From positions 495,403 through 559,402 of the forward strand of contig VUYV01000291.1 of assembly GCA_008711295.1 (NCBI GenBank): a stretch of 64,000 nt of DNA, in the 5' to 3' direction. A program made the translations under genes and the position numbers. Shown piece by piece: positions 1-10,478 of the stretch (the first letter of the stretch is position 1; each line of letters begins with the position of its first letter). Origin of the DNA: Anarhynchus alexandrinus (Eukaryota; Chordata; Aves; Charadriiformes; Charadriidae). The notes beneath the pieces are model-generated. The model worked only from the letters and a program-made list of their open reading frames with translations. It had not been told where the DNA came from and made no database searches.

Positions 1-470
1 AAGAAAGAATAGCGGGGAGCACGTCACCGGCTTTGGGAGCCACTTTAACCTACCATCTGTGGCACCTGTACCCCCGGATTTCTCACAGTCTAGAACATCC
101 CGGCCCTGTGCACCCTAGAGAACAGCAGGTCTGAACATGCTCGTCCTCCAGGAGCATCTTTGCCGCTGTTGTTGGGTTAAATACACATACACACCAAAAT
201 CACACCTTCACGTTGTTTTGTTAACATATTCTACACAAGTCCTGCCCATGGGTGGTTGGAACTAAATGATCTCTAAGGTCCCTTCCAACCCAAACCGTTC
301 TACGGTTCTATAAACCACTGGCTGCACACTGACATCGAGGCGCTTTGTATTTTGGAGGTGTGTTAAAAGTTACCGTCGAGTACCAGAACTTTGCACAAAT
401 CCATTACAACTAAAGCACACGTCTGATTATGCTTCCAGAAGCAGTTTATAAAAGGAAAGACTGGCATTAC
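1..470 (-). other. ARNT2: ARNT2 intron 9 (partial)
   Basis: This is intronic sequence downstream of exon 9 on the minus strand. It contains one short CR1 tail near 248-312. I see no exon in it. Confidence 0.8.
248..312 (+). repeat. CR1 LINE 3' tail
   Basis: The sequence resembles the CR1 3' end: ggttggaactaaatgatct, then aaggtcccttccaaccc, then the degenerate ttctacggttctata tail. It is a short 5'-truncated relic in plus orientation. Confidence 0.85.
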
Positions 471-547
471 CTGAAGCCTTCCTATTGCCACAAGGCAGTA
501 TTTACTACCTTGTCCCACATCAGCATCTTCTTCTGGTATAGTCATTC
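471..547 (-). CDS. ARNT2: ARNT2 exon 9: end of PAS-A
   Basis: This 77 nt exon has two bases completing Gly followed by 25 codons, [20 protein letters not shown] then IGRLQ, ending at phase 0. [10 protein letters not shown] is the last strand of PAS-A before the linker to PAS-B. The acceptor is ttgctctag|GA and the donor is CTTCAG|gtaatg. The next exon (VTSSP... and PAS-B) was looked for between 1 and 470 and not found, so it lies beyond the window start. Confidence 0.95.
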
Positions 548-1847
548 CTAGAGCAAAAGATAACAAAGACTGTTATAATGAGGAAATTTGGAAGAGCAGA
601 GACGCTGCTGGCCTGGCTCTATACTATTCTAGATGCTCTAAATCATACAAAGTAACCTTATTGTCTTCTCTAGGATTCAGGCATTATCTCTGGGTTCAGA
701 TCAGATGATCTTTCTCAGTCGTGTTTGATCCTACATACCTCACGTGCGTATCCAGTACCCATGGCAGCAATTTTGGCTGCCGAAGACAAAGCGGATACAA
801 AAATTCCATTATACGCCGAGATGGACAGTAACGTTTCCATGAGTACTGCTCCACAGGATGTTACGGGAACCATGTGGTCACTTGATGTGATCAGTGAATG
901 CATGCTATGTTCGGTTTTCTTAGGGAATAATATATTATAACGAGCCTTAAAAACAGGGCACGGCCCAGATTATTCATTAACCTCACGCTCATACTGAACA
1001 GCCGGTTCTGCTTTTTTCTGTAATGGACTAAATCTGGGTCGTTACGTTGAAAGACTGAAAAAATGCGGATGCTTTGCTAACAGTGCTTGTTTCAGTTGTG
1101 TAACAGAAGTAACTATTATAAACACAGGAATAATTTCAAAACATATATGTGTACTGTTTTCCATCTCAGTGTTTCACAAATAGGAACACTCAGATTAGCT
1201 CTGTTTACTTGCCGGTTGGCTGAGCCGTTACTGAGGGCTATTTCCCAACTCCGGTTTTGAGATACCAATTTCCTATGAAGCACTTGAAAAAAACATCTTC
1301 CAGGAGTGACACTGCTGACTTATTTTAAGTGATTTGTAAACTCTTTCACAAGGCTTTTCAAGGAATTCAGTCACAACAGGCAGTGAATCATTTAAGAGGC
1401 ACTTTAAAGCATTAATGAAATGAATTGCAAAGCAGCTACCAACTATGAAACAACAGCCACTTTATTCCCAAAATTTATAATTCCCAATGTAAGTCAGTCT
1501 TTGAACCGTGCAGAGGATGACAGCATACAGCTTTCTCAAACGACGCCTCTGAAAAATGACCATAAACGCTGCTGAATGAACTGAAGTAGCCTCTGAAGGA
1601 AGTATTTTGTATCAAAATAATTCCATCTTATCTGACAAGCAGTTTCTAAATATCACTTTACAGGCATTTTTCAGTTCCCATTCAGCTATATAATAAAATA
1701 TATACAAAGTATGTAAGAAAACCCCATATTTTTCTATAATATATTTAAGTGTTATCATCATCTCAAACTTTAGTTACACTGGAATTCACAATTTCAGGGG
1801 CCCAACTTCATTTGCAGCCCCCAGGAGACAACTAGGATTTCTCCAGG

Positions 1848-1975
1848 GGATCTCAAGAGCTTTACAAAGCTCTTGTCCCTTCTAACAAGGGGGAAATTGA
1901 GGTGCAGTGAGAATTTCCGTGTCACACACAAGAGCTGGGCAGAATCCCCTTGTGTTCAACACCATGCTCTTTCTA
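1848..1975 (+). repeat. MIR-like core-SINE relic
   Basis: The order agctttacaaagctc, gggggaaattgaggtgcag, gtcacacacaagagctgggc and accatgctctt follows the MIR consensus (ctttacaa, gaaactgaggcacag, gtcacacagc, gcagagctggg, tgctctt). It is an old amniote repeat, heavily diverged. Confidence 0.65.
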
Positions 1976-2739
1976 TCTGGAGATACAAATTTGGCCCTAA
2001 ATAAGTCCTTAGCTTCTAAATCTATGCGATATCCCTCATCAAAAGCCAGGATGCTCCTTTGAAATGTTTTCTCAGCAGCCTTATGAGAAGATCAAGGTGG
2101 CAGCATGTGACCTTAGGAATACATTTTAAAAAATCAACCATTAAAGACATAAGTTAAAAATAACATTGGGTGGAATTGACACAATTTATTTTTCAATAAA
2201 ACTTTCTTTCGTGCTTCCAATAAAGGTCCCTCTGCGGGTTACCAGGGACCCACCTTTCATTCCAGATCCTTCACGTGACTTGGAAGATCCTCAAAATGAA
2301 GACAACCTGCATTTATCCTCCCGCGGGACTGGCCTGCCCTGCCTGAAGTTCATCAGTTTGTCCTTCAAGCAGTTAATTACAAAGCCTTGTTCCGATGTTT
2401 CCCCCACCGCTATTCCAGTCTCTGTTCTGCGACACGCTCGGCAAACCACAAACGAGACCCCAAACACGCGAGTCCCGTGCTCTGAGACACCGGCGTGCCA
2501 CAGGCAGCGCAAACCACTGACGTGACACTACAGTTAAGAGATTCGTATTGCAAAAGTGTTTTGTTTTCGTTCCTCGCTGGGTTTACGCACAGTTATTTCT
2601 TCAACTTAAGACTCCGTAATTAGCTAACGACAGCTCCAATAGGCAAGGGAAGGGAATTTGGCTGCCTCTTGAGAAGAGAGAGAAAATTACCCTGAAAAAG
2701 CAGCACAAACATATCTGCGCAAAATTGTGGCCACTGAAG

Positions 2740-3270
2740 AAAAAATGTTGGCAGACGCGTGGCCGCTATCTGCTCACATAGACGGGGGGCACAGGGAAGG
2801 TCGAGCTCCCAAAACTAAACCGAGACTCCTCCCCATAAGCAATTTGAATTTTAAATAGGTAGACAACGGTTAACTGAAAAGCGTGTGCAGTTCGCAGGGG
2901 ACGAGAAGCGGAATCCAGCAGTTCCCCCCGGCAAAGCGGAGACTGGCGGTGAGAAGCGAGAGCAGGAACAACTAAACGGCGCAGCAGTTTAGGAAGGAGC
3001 ACGAGGATGCCGACTGCGGTGAAAGACACCCAGCGGCGCACGCAGACAAGGCAAAGGAGGAAAGAAAGCACCAGAGCAACCGAAGAGCTGACCTAACACT
3101 TTGGCTGGAAGATGGCAGCGAGGACTGCATCCCTTCGGGAGACGGATGAGGAGCCTCTCGCTACTCCCTCCCGAACTCTGCAACCGCCAAGGTCAGCTGT
3201 CAGCCGGAACAACAGACGTTTGAGAAGGTGGTGCCTGAAGCAACCGCGGCTGCATCCAGACAGCCTGGTA
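2740..3270. promoter_or_regulatory. Intronic CpG-rich islet with YY1-type motif
   Basis: CpG dinucleotides are frequent across this stretch although the flanks are CpG-poor. AAGATGGCAGCG at 3109-3120 matches the YY1 site class found near start sites of TATA-less promoters, on the plus strand. Several purine-rich and CCGCC-like elements occur nearby. It could be an internal promoter. The overlapping short open frames are unconvincing. Confidence 0.4.
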
Positions 3271-3767
3271 CAGATGGCCCGGGCTCAAAGATGCTGAGCG
3301 ATTCTAGGCCCTACCACCTTCGGAGGACTTTCCGGGTGGATGCCTGATACTTCTGAGAACTCGGCCACTGAAACACAGGGCCCTAAGAGCTGTTCTACGG
3401 AAATAATTGTAGGCATTCCAGTCGGATAACCTTAACGAAAAGGTCCCTTTAAAATGGAGTTTTTCCATTTGAGAAGGACAAATTTAAAGTATTTTCCCTG
3501 GACTTCAAAAGCTTTTCCAATAGTTCCCTTAGCGGCGCAGTGCATTGCGAAGGACAGCAGAGATACTCAGCTGGACGGCTTCCACTTCACATCATTTTTT
3601 TTCTGCAGCTTTCAACAACGCTTTCCTTTTTAGGAACTTGGTCCATGCTTGCTACTGCCCAAATGAACTCAAAGCAACATAAACAATTTCCAAAATTAAA
3701 CCTAGCTAAGAAACACCATTTCTGATGTCACCCTGTTGGCAAGGGAGGCTGTTGTTCTAATTTTCAC

Positions 3768-3792
3768 TTTTTTTTTTTTTTTTTTTTTTTTT
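3768..3792. repeat. Homopolymer T25
   Basis: There are 25 consecutive T residues. No retrocopy was recognised on the complementary strand next to it. Confidence 0.95.
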
Positions 3793-5670
3793 GCAAGATG
3801 GATTACATTTGGTCTGTACAACACACTGGAAAATGTATTAGTTGGTTTATCCCACAAGACACCCTATGAATAAAAAACAATCTGCCTGGAATTAATCAAT
3901 ACACGACCCACTGAATTGCTAACCCTTTCCCAAAAGTGCCCGGAGTAAAAATATGCCAAAATGATCGTCTGCTCGTCTGCAGGTGTAGGTGCTATTACTG
4001 ACAGCATTCCATAGAGGAAAATTACTTTCTTTACTCTTTTGCTGATAGTTACAAAGATTTAACTGTGGGTGTGCTTATATATGAGGATGCATTCGTAGGA
4101 GAGATTTACTTTTGCTTTAGCATCCTCCCTACTGAACATGCTACACTATGGACAGGTACATAAAGATACGTGCACTGCCCTTAATACTGGTTTGCCCAGC
4201 GCGTAACGTAATTAACATTGCTCCTTAACATCACCGAGCACCATCAGTATCTCCAAAAAAAGTTGCAAAAGCCTTGAGGAAAGAAGCCATGAAACTGAGC
4301 TTTAGGGGGTATCGACAAAATAAACATACATCAGTTATTCGCATTCTTTATGTGTAACCCCGCGAAAGGCTTTGTTTCTCTACACCAAATAGATGCTCCT
4401 CTTGAATAATAAATACAGTGCTCCGCTCCTTCAAGTTAATATCAACAATTCACAACGCTGAGCCTGCAATGAGCATCCCAAATAGAATGCTGTGCCGTTA
4501 GAGGTTATATTTAATTTCCAAGTGTCCTTTATGCCAGCGAACAGTTTCCCACAGGGTAACGGCATGTGTTTGTGTGCACATCAGGAACTTCTTAGTTTTC
4601 CCAATAAGCTTCCAGTTGGCTCTAACAACAGAGCAGCTTCATTTTATGTCGTCTTTCTCTATCCGTCTGCCCCATATTTTCTGCGAGACACAGAACCGTG
4701 TTAGCGGATTTGTGGTTCCACATCACCACGTTCAAAAACAAATTATTTACGAGTCTTTAGAAGGACGCAATTCCAGTGTCCGGTGGTCACCAGCGATCCC
4801 CTGCTCATGCCTATCTCCATCAGAGCCATTACTGACAGCTGATGCCTGTGCGTGAAACGGCACTCTCTGACTTTATCTCCCACACGCGGCGATGGAAAAA
4901 AGGCTGTGGATGTTTACAGCATACGGAGCAAAAATCTCGTGAAAAATCCCCCCAAAAACGAAATTCTTCTTTTTCAAAAGAAAAAAATAATAAAATAAAT
5001 GTCAACAAATTACAGCACTGCAAAGAATATTCAAGCAACTATTTTGTTTTGTATTGGGTGAGGGAGTACTTTGCACAAACGTCCAGATTCTGGCCAAAAC
5101 TTTAAAATAACCTAACAGCTTTGGCATGCTGTGGTTAAGATGTTACCGTAAGTCTGACTTGGAAGACTAAAATGTTTCTTTTTTGAGATAAAAAAACTAA
5201 GGAGAAAAAAAAGATTTCAACATTATTTGAATTTAACATTATTCTGGGACTTTTTATTTGAAGTTTTCGAAATAAGTATCTATCTAAGCCTTTTCTTCGC
5301 TATGTTTTTTTCTGCAGGTCCTGGCTTTGATTTACAGAAAACAACGTCCTGACAGACTGTATCTTCTCTCTCCACCAAATATTTTCCAACAATTGTTATG
5401 GCATGAAAAAAAAAACCTATTGGAGAAATATCATATGGACCACATAACATTCATTTCCTTCCAGGAATGAGATGCTCAGAGGGGAAAACAAAACAGAAGA
5501 AAAGCAAATGCTTGCTGAAGCTGAGAACGGAATGCCCAGGAGGAGGTCAGCATCGCTCAGTTCTGTGAGGGGTTATGAACGCGAAGCACTGTCGAGGCTC
5601 AGGATCGCAAGCTGCTTCACCGGAACGGAGGAACACGGGCTGGAGTTGGTGCTCGGTCAGTTCCAAACTG

Positions 5671-5704
5671 ATTCAAAATATCCAACTCATTCAAAATATC
5701 CAAC
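5671..5704. repeat. Tandem duplication, period 18
   Basis: The unit attcaaaatatccaac occurs at 5671-5686 and again at 5689-5704. Confidence 0.9.
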
Positions 5705-5929
5705 CCTGCTCTGGCATTGTTTAACCTAACATACACTCCGCATAAGAAATGAACAACGTAACTGGTTGGAACATTGATCTGGAGTATCTGACTCCTTTCT
5801 CTTTGCCTTCCACTCAAAGTTTACCCTGATGAATACTTGAGGCCAATGTATAATTTACCGGGATATAAGCCTGCACGTCTGGCGTGGTGGGTTTTGTACT
5901 TGAGTTTAGTTTTACCCCTCTCTTGCAGG

Positions 5930-6240
5930 CACAACGGCGGAAAACGAACGGACCATTAACAAACCCAGCCTGAACGGACCCGCTCCTCAGAGCCGCTCTG
6001 TCTTTTCCCTGTAGCTCACTCACCCAGAGGCACACACAGGGTATTAAGGGAAGAGCCCAGTGGCTCCTTTTCCACGGGAAGCAGGGAGAGCACGGGCTGC
6101 AGCACTCCTGGGTCTGCTCTGCGAGGAGCCCCGGCAGAGGCGGGTGCTGCCCGCGGGTCCCGCGTGCTCTGGGCTCCGTCACGTGCGGAGGACGAGGCAC
6201 GACGCTTCCTGCGTTTTCTCTCCAGTTCCTCCGTGAAAAG
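5930..6240. promoter_or_regulatory. Intronic CpG-rich patch with E-box and GCGTG core
   Basis: This is a CpG-rich segment upstream of a CR1 fragment. It contains CACGTG at 6180-6185 and GCGTG at 6162-6166, the core types recognised by ARNT-class dimers. Short motifs occur by chance, so only the composition is well supported. Confidence 0.3.
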
Positions 6241-6446
6241 GGGGCTAAAGGCAGCCTGCCAATAAGCGAGCCTTGCTGCTCCATTGAGGGTAAGGGAAAA
6301 ATAAAGAAGTCAGGCTAGATGTGCAAAAGTGTTTTCGTGCCGACCACAGACCTGAGCCACAACAGAATTTGCTTTCTCCTCTACGTCTCTGAAAAAAAGA
6401 CAACCACAAACATGCCACCATACTGATGCCAGCTGTCATTTGCTTT

Positions 6447-6790
6447 CACGGAATCATGGAATTTTCAGAGTTGGAAGGGACCTCCAGAGCTCACCCAGTC
6501 CCACTCCCCTGCCAAAGCAGGACTGCCCAGAGCACAGCACTCAGCACTGCATCCAGGCGGGGCTTGAAAACCTCCAGAGAAGGGGACTCCCCCACCCCCC
6601 TGGGCAGCTGTGCCACTGCTCTGCCACCCCAACCTTAAGGATGTTTTTCCGTGTATTTGAATGGAACTTTGAGTTCCAACTTGTGCCCGTTGCCCCTCGT
6701 CCTGTCACTGGGAACCACTGAAAAGAGTCTGGCTCCATCCTCCTTCAGCCCACCCTTTAGATACTTGTACGCAGTAATAAGGTCTCCCCT
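6447..6790 (-). repeat. CR1 LINE fragment
   Basis: Read on the plus strand, it begins with a degenerate gaatcatggaat tail. It then passes through ttggaagggacctccagag, the Cys/Pro-rich cagcactgcatccaggcggg region, and cagtaataaggtctcccct. This order is the CR1 3' end in antisense. About 340 nt is retained and it is moderately diverged. Confidence 0.9.
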
Positions 6791-7775
6791 GTTTAAAGTA
6801 TTTGAATTAAACTTAAGAGATGTAGCACAGACTACTCGCAGCAGCAGCGCTGTCGAACCCGACAGTCTGTCACACTGAGAGTGATCACACAGCAGTTCTC
6901 AACATCTCTCTATCAGCACTACTGTGTCATACTCCGTGTGGGACTAAACAAAATTAACTCGTTGGCCACAGACAATGCAATACAACCCAGAAAGAGAAAA
7001 TACCTGGTGCTAAACAAATTAGATTAAGTATAGATTAAGTGCAGTTGCTAAATATATATTTCATTTCTGAAAGTATGTTTTATGTGCTGCGTGTGAGTTG
7101 TATAATGCGTGTGCCACATTGCATGCTCTGAAAGAAAAGGATATGGAGTTTATATTAGAGTATCCACCTGGTAACTGAACAATAATGAAAACGATCCTTT
7201 CCATAGCTGAATTTTTAAACCGCTGCAATTTAGCACAAACCCATTCATTCCCAAGAATCCAGAGACGATGCAAAGGCCGGGGAGGGTCTTGCTACTCTCC
7301 AACTGATTTGAACAAAAGTCATTTTATTGCAGGGCAGCTAAGTCTTAGCAAATTCAATTACTGCTGCAGTGATTTCATTTGCTTCGCAGATTCCGGTTGA
7401 ATTACCATTGGAAATGAGAACAAATGCAGTGGCATTGTCACTTATTTACCCAAACGTATTGGGGATCAATTCAGACCACGGATATTCCCATTCAACTCTG
7501 AAAGTCGATGGATACGTGACAATCACCAACACAACGCGAGGAGGACTGGAAGAGCAAATAAACACTCATGAAAGAGGCCCCAATTCAGTACTATATGCCC
7601 TGAAAAAGGCACTCAGGCATGACTATTATGAGTAACAATTTGGATGGTAACACAAAAGACCACTGAAATTCCACATAGGGCTGTCAAAATCGAAAACATC
7701 CCTCAGGATTGTGCTATAGTTGGGAGGCATTAAGATTGTGGAGGAGCACTGGGATATCATAAGGGAGCACCATGT

Positions 7776-7905
7776 GATTTTGAGGAGTGGAGTAATAGAA
7801 ATGGGATGAAATTCAACATTACTAAATGCATAAGCATGCACTTGGGGACTAATAACAGTCATAAACTACAGCAACAGAAATGGGATGAAACTTCATATTA
7901 CTAAT
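7776..7905 (+). repeat. Possible degenerate CR1 ORF2 relic with internal duplication
   Basis: The plus-strand reading of 7807 onward resembles the MKFN..KC...HLG signature that follows the catalytic motif in CR1-type reverse transcriptases. It lies next to a near-repeat of about 29 nt (starting at 7797 and again at 7876, period 79). It is too short and diverged for a firm call. Confidence 0.4.
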
Positions 7906-9862
7906 TGAAAGATCACACAATTCAAACTATTTTTGCTATGAACGGGAAGATCTTGAGTTGACAGCTGAGAAAAAGGCCGTCTGGTATCTGTATCTGGTGA
8001 TTTAGGGTGCCAGCAGGATGCACTACACAAAAGACAAGTATGCTGTATCGTATACTGCCACTCAAGACCAGAAATATCATCTTTATTCTGCATCACTACC
8101 ATCTCATCTGGAATAAGAGCGTATAGTGCCAGTGACCCACATTTTGAAGAGTTAAGTGAAAACACGAACAAGGGCAGAGGAAAGAGTCAAGGATGAAGAA
8201 GAGAATGCACCGGGAGAAAGCAGATTAGAAGTGGGCTGGTTTAACCGCGCAGAGTCAGGGTTGACAGGGTGTGACAGCCTTCGGGAAACGCACCAGAACA
8301 CCGGAGAGAGACAGACACAAGGCAGGAAAACTCCCGCTTCATCTTCAGTGAAATACAGCCCAAGAATACACTGCCATAAACTTCCCATAAACTAACGAGG
8401 ACTGGAAATTAGAAAGGTTGTTAAGCGTAGGAGAGCAGTGAGGTTTTTGGAAGAGCTGGAGATGGGGACAACACCTCGCTGACGTAAACTGGAACTCAGA
8501 GTGTGACACCTGGCAGCTGGGCACTCAAAGACCCAGAAGATCCTTCTCATCCCATGCTCCTGCACTGCAGTGCCTGCTCCCGGCGGAAACGGCAGCCGAA
8601 GTCACATACTGCTGACGCTGTAACCGAGCGCCGATATGAGTTCGTGCGTTTGCAGCTCTGCGTTAGCAACATACGCCCCGGAAGGGTTTGATCTCTTAAA
8701 CATCCCATGACACGCAGCAAGCTTTTCACTCCAGCTTTGGCAAGGAGCTGAAAGAAATCTCATTTGACCGGCACCTTCCTGAAGAGACATCCCGTATACC
8801 AAAGCTGAATTCAATTATGTTTAGAATTACCGATAGAAAAGTTAGTCTCTTTGTGGAAGAAAATGAAAAAAACCCTTTCATTTTCATAGAGCAATTAACA
8901 CACACTGTGCTCTCACGCTTTTGAGATATTAAGTCCTATTAGCAACAAGAGGGGAGGTTTTCCTCTTCTGCCGAAACTGCAGTTCAGCAGGAAATCAACA
9001 AGAAGTTCACATCCCCATGCTGGCGTCTGCCCACCACTGCACAGACTTGGTGCAAACCACCTCTTAGCATTCATAATCCCTGGATAAATGTGATTTATGC
9101 TCGTGGTATACGACCGCAAAAGGGCAGGACAACTCACGGTTCGATTCATGCCAGCAGGCGCTGTCACATTGCAAACAGCTTCTTCAACCACCGCAAACGC
9201 CAGGGCCGACTAACCCAGTTCATGACGATGTCTGGATGAGCTCCACTGTCTCGTCTTGCAATTTTTCAAAGGTAAATATTCCCATATGTAATTCTGAGTT
9301 ACACTAGGTAAATGTTTTTCTCGGTAGTTCAAAGCCATGTGCCAAGAATTTTTAGCCAGAAAAACAGCCTCAAAACAGGACTTATCTCAAAGACTGCACA
9401 TCCTCCGATCACCACCACTTTGAAGCAGACCTGTGTGCCTAAATTGAGATTCCACGTTTTCATACACAGCTGCTTGCAACTCAGAACTTAAATATAAAAC
9501 ACTAGTTGGTGTTTTCCAGAGGTATAAATGCTTTGTGTTTACCTTCTTAAAATTAGGCCATTTTTATGTTGGTTTATCAGATTGAAAACTTTTGGCCCCA
9601 GTTGCTGGAATCCCGCACTACTGACAACTCCTACAGCTCTCTGTGCCAATGGAATTGAGAAGGGTTTCACGTGGAAAAACGGGGCCCTGGGTGAGTAACA
9701 ACAGCTAATTCCTTGGTATCAAAAGCTTCTCAAGATGAGACTGAATCGGTTACCCCACTAAAATTCAGCCTGGTTTGGTACCAGCGAAGGCACCCGAGCC
9801 AGGTTCTCAACTACCTTGCAGACAGTGTGGTGTACACCACCTTCAGTGAGAGGGATAAATAC

Positions 9863-9948
9863 CTGCCGGTGGCCAAGCCTTGATATAGCCCGTGCAATGG
9901 ACAACAGCGTACTGTGCTTCGCCTTCTTTTACTGGGCCAAGGCCGTTC
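9863..9948 (-). CDS. ARNT2: ARNT2 exon 8: C-terminal PAS-A strands
   Basis: This 86 nt exon has one base completing Arg, 28 codons [20 protein letters not shown] then YIKAWPPA, and one base of a split Gly. [15 protein letters not shown] is a core PAS-A beta-strand segment. The acceptor is ttcattt-ag|G and the donor is CCGGCAG|gtattt. The exon is too short and too flanked by stops to appear as a long open frame. It was found by searching the minus strand for the protein segment between exons 7 and 9. Confidence 0.94.
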
Positions 9949-10412
9949 CTAAATGAAAAGGAAACACAAAGATATCACGTTGATTGACATGCAGAATAGC
10001 TTTATGCTTTTCAACTACGACTACTAATGATTTACTGATGGCTGTAAGTTATGTTAGAAAGAACCAATCATCAACCCAGAGTTCTGTACAATGTCAGCTC
10101 CATTACAGCGCTATTCAAGCCTTACTTGTTTTCCTTCATATTTATTGGAGAAAGATACGGAAGCTTATTTCAGAGATGAAGCTGGTTAAGACAAAGAAGT
10201 TGAGTGACTTGGTCAAGACTTGCAAAAAGATCCAGTGACTCCACCACAGCTGAATTTAGCGGTGAACTCTCCTCTCCTCAGACCCAGCGCTATTTTACGC
10301 TGTGGCTAATGCAGAAGTTCATCCAGGCAGTACTCCTGGATTGAGCACGAGCCCAATGGAAAACGAGAGCGCTTATGGCAAGTAACTGTTGCAGTAAATT
10401 AAGCAATAGTAC
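9949..10412 (-). other. ARNT2: ARNT2 intron 7
   Basis: This is a short 464 nt intron with canonical gt/ag ends. No repeats or other features were recognised in it. Confidence 0.9.
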
Positions 10413-10478
10413 CTGTATCTTTTTCTCATGGTGGTTATCCTGTTCAGAGGTAAATGATCCAGAGGAGCATTTCCACAC
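10413..10478 (-). CDS. ARNT2: ARNT2 exon 7: PAS-A insertion loop
   Basis: This 66 nt exon reads one base completing Arg, 21 codons CGNAPLDHLPLNRITTMRKR plus Tyr, and AG of a split Arg. It matches the ARNT-family PAS-A loop CGNAPLDHLPLNRITTMRKRFR except for Tyr in place of the usual Phe. The acceptor is acttttag|G and the donor is TACAG|gtacta. The length is divisible by three, so loss of the exon would keep frame. It lies 464 nt from exon 8 across a short intron, within the compact exon 6-8 cluster. Confidence 0.93.

Larger units (their letters stand above)
548..9862 (-). other. ARNT2: ARNT2 intron 8
   Basis: This 9.3 kb intron lies between exons 8 and 9. It holds an unassigned CpG-containing open stretch (about 715-940), a MIR-like relic (1848-1975), a CpG-rich islet (2740-3270), a T25 run (3768-3792), a second CpG-rich patch (5930-6240), a CR1 fragment (6447-6790), an unassigned plus-strand open stretch (7369-7635) and a possible CR1 coding relic (7776-7905). 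Nothing else is recognisable. Confidence 0.85.

Noticed and set aside
5814..6284. 156-codon minus-strand open frame, the longest uninterrupted frame in the window
   Set aside because: Composition is driven by the CpG-rich patch (Pro/Arg/Cys), with no domain or motif and no supporting splice signals. It is not convincing as a gene.
6426..6738. Open frames on both strands at 6.4-6.7 kb
   Set aside because: They lie in the non-coding 3' part of a CR1 fragment.
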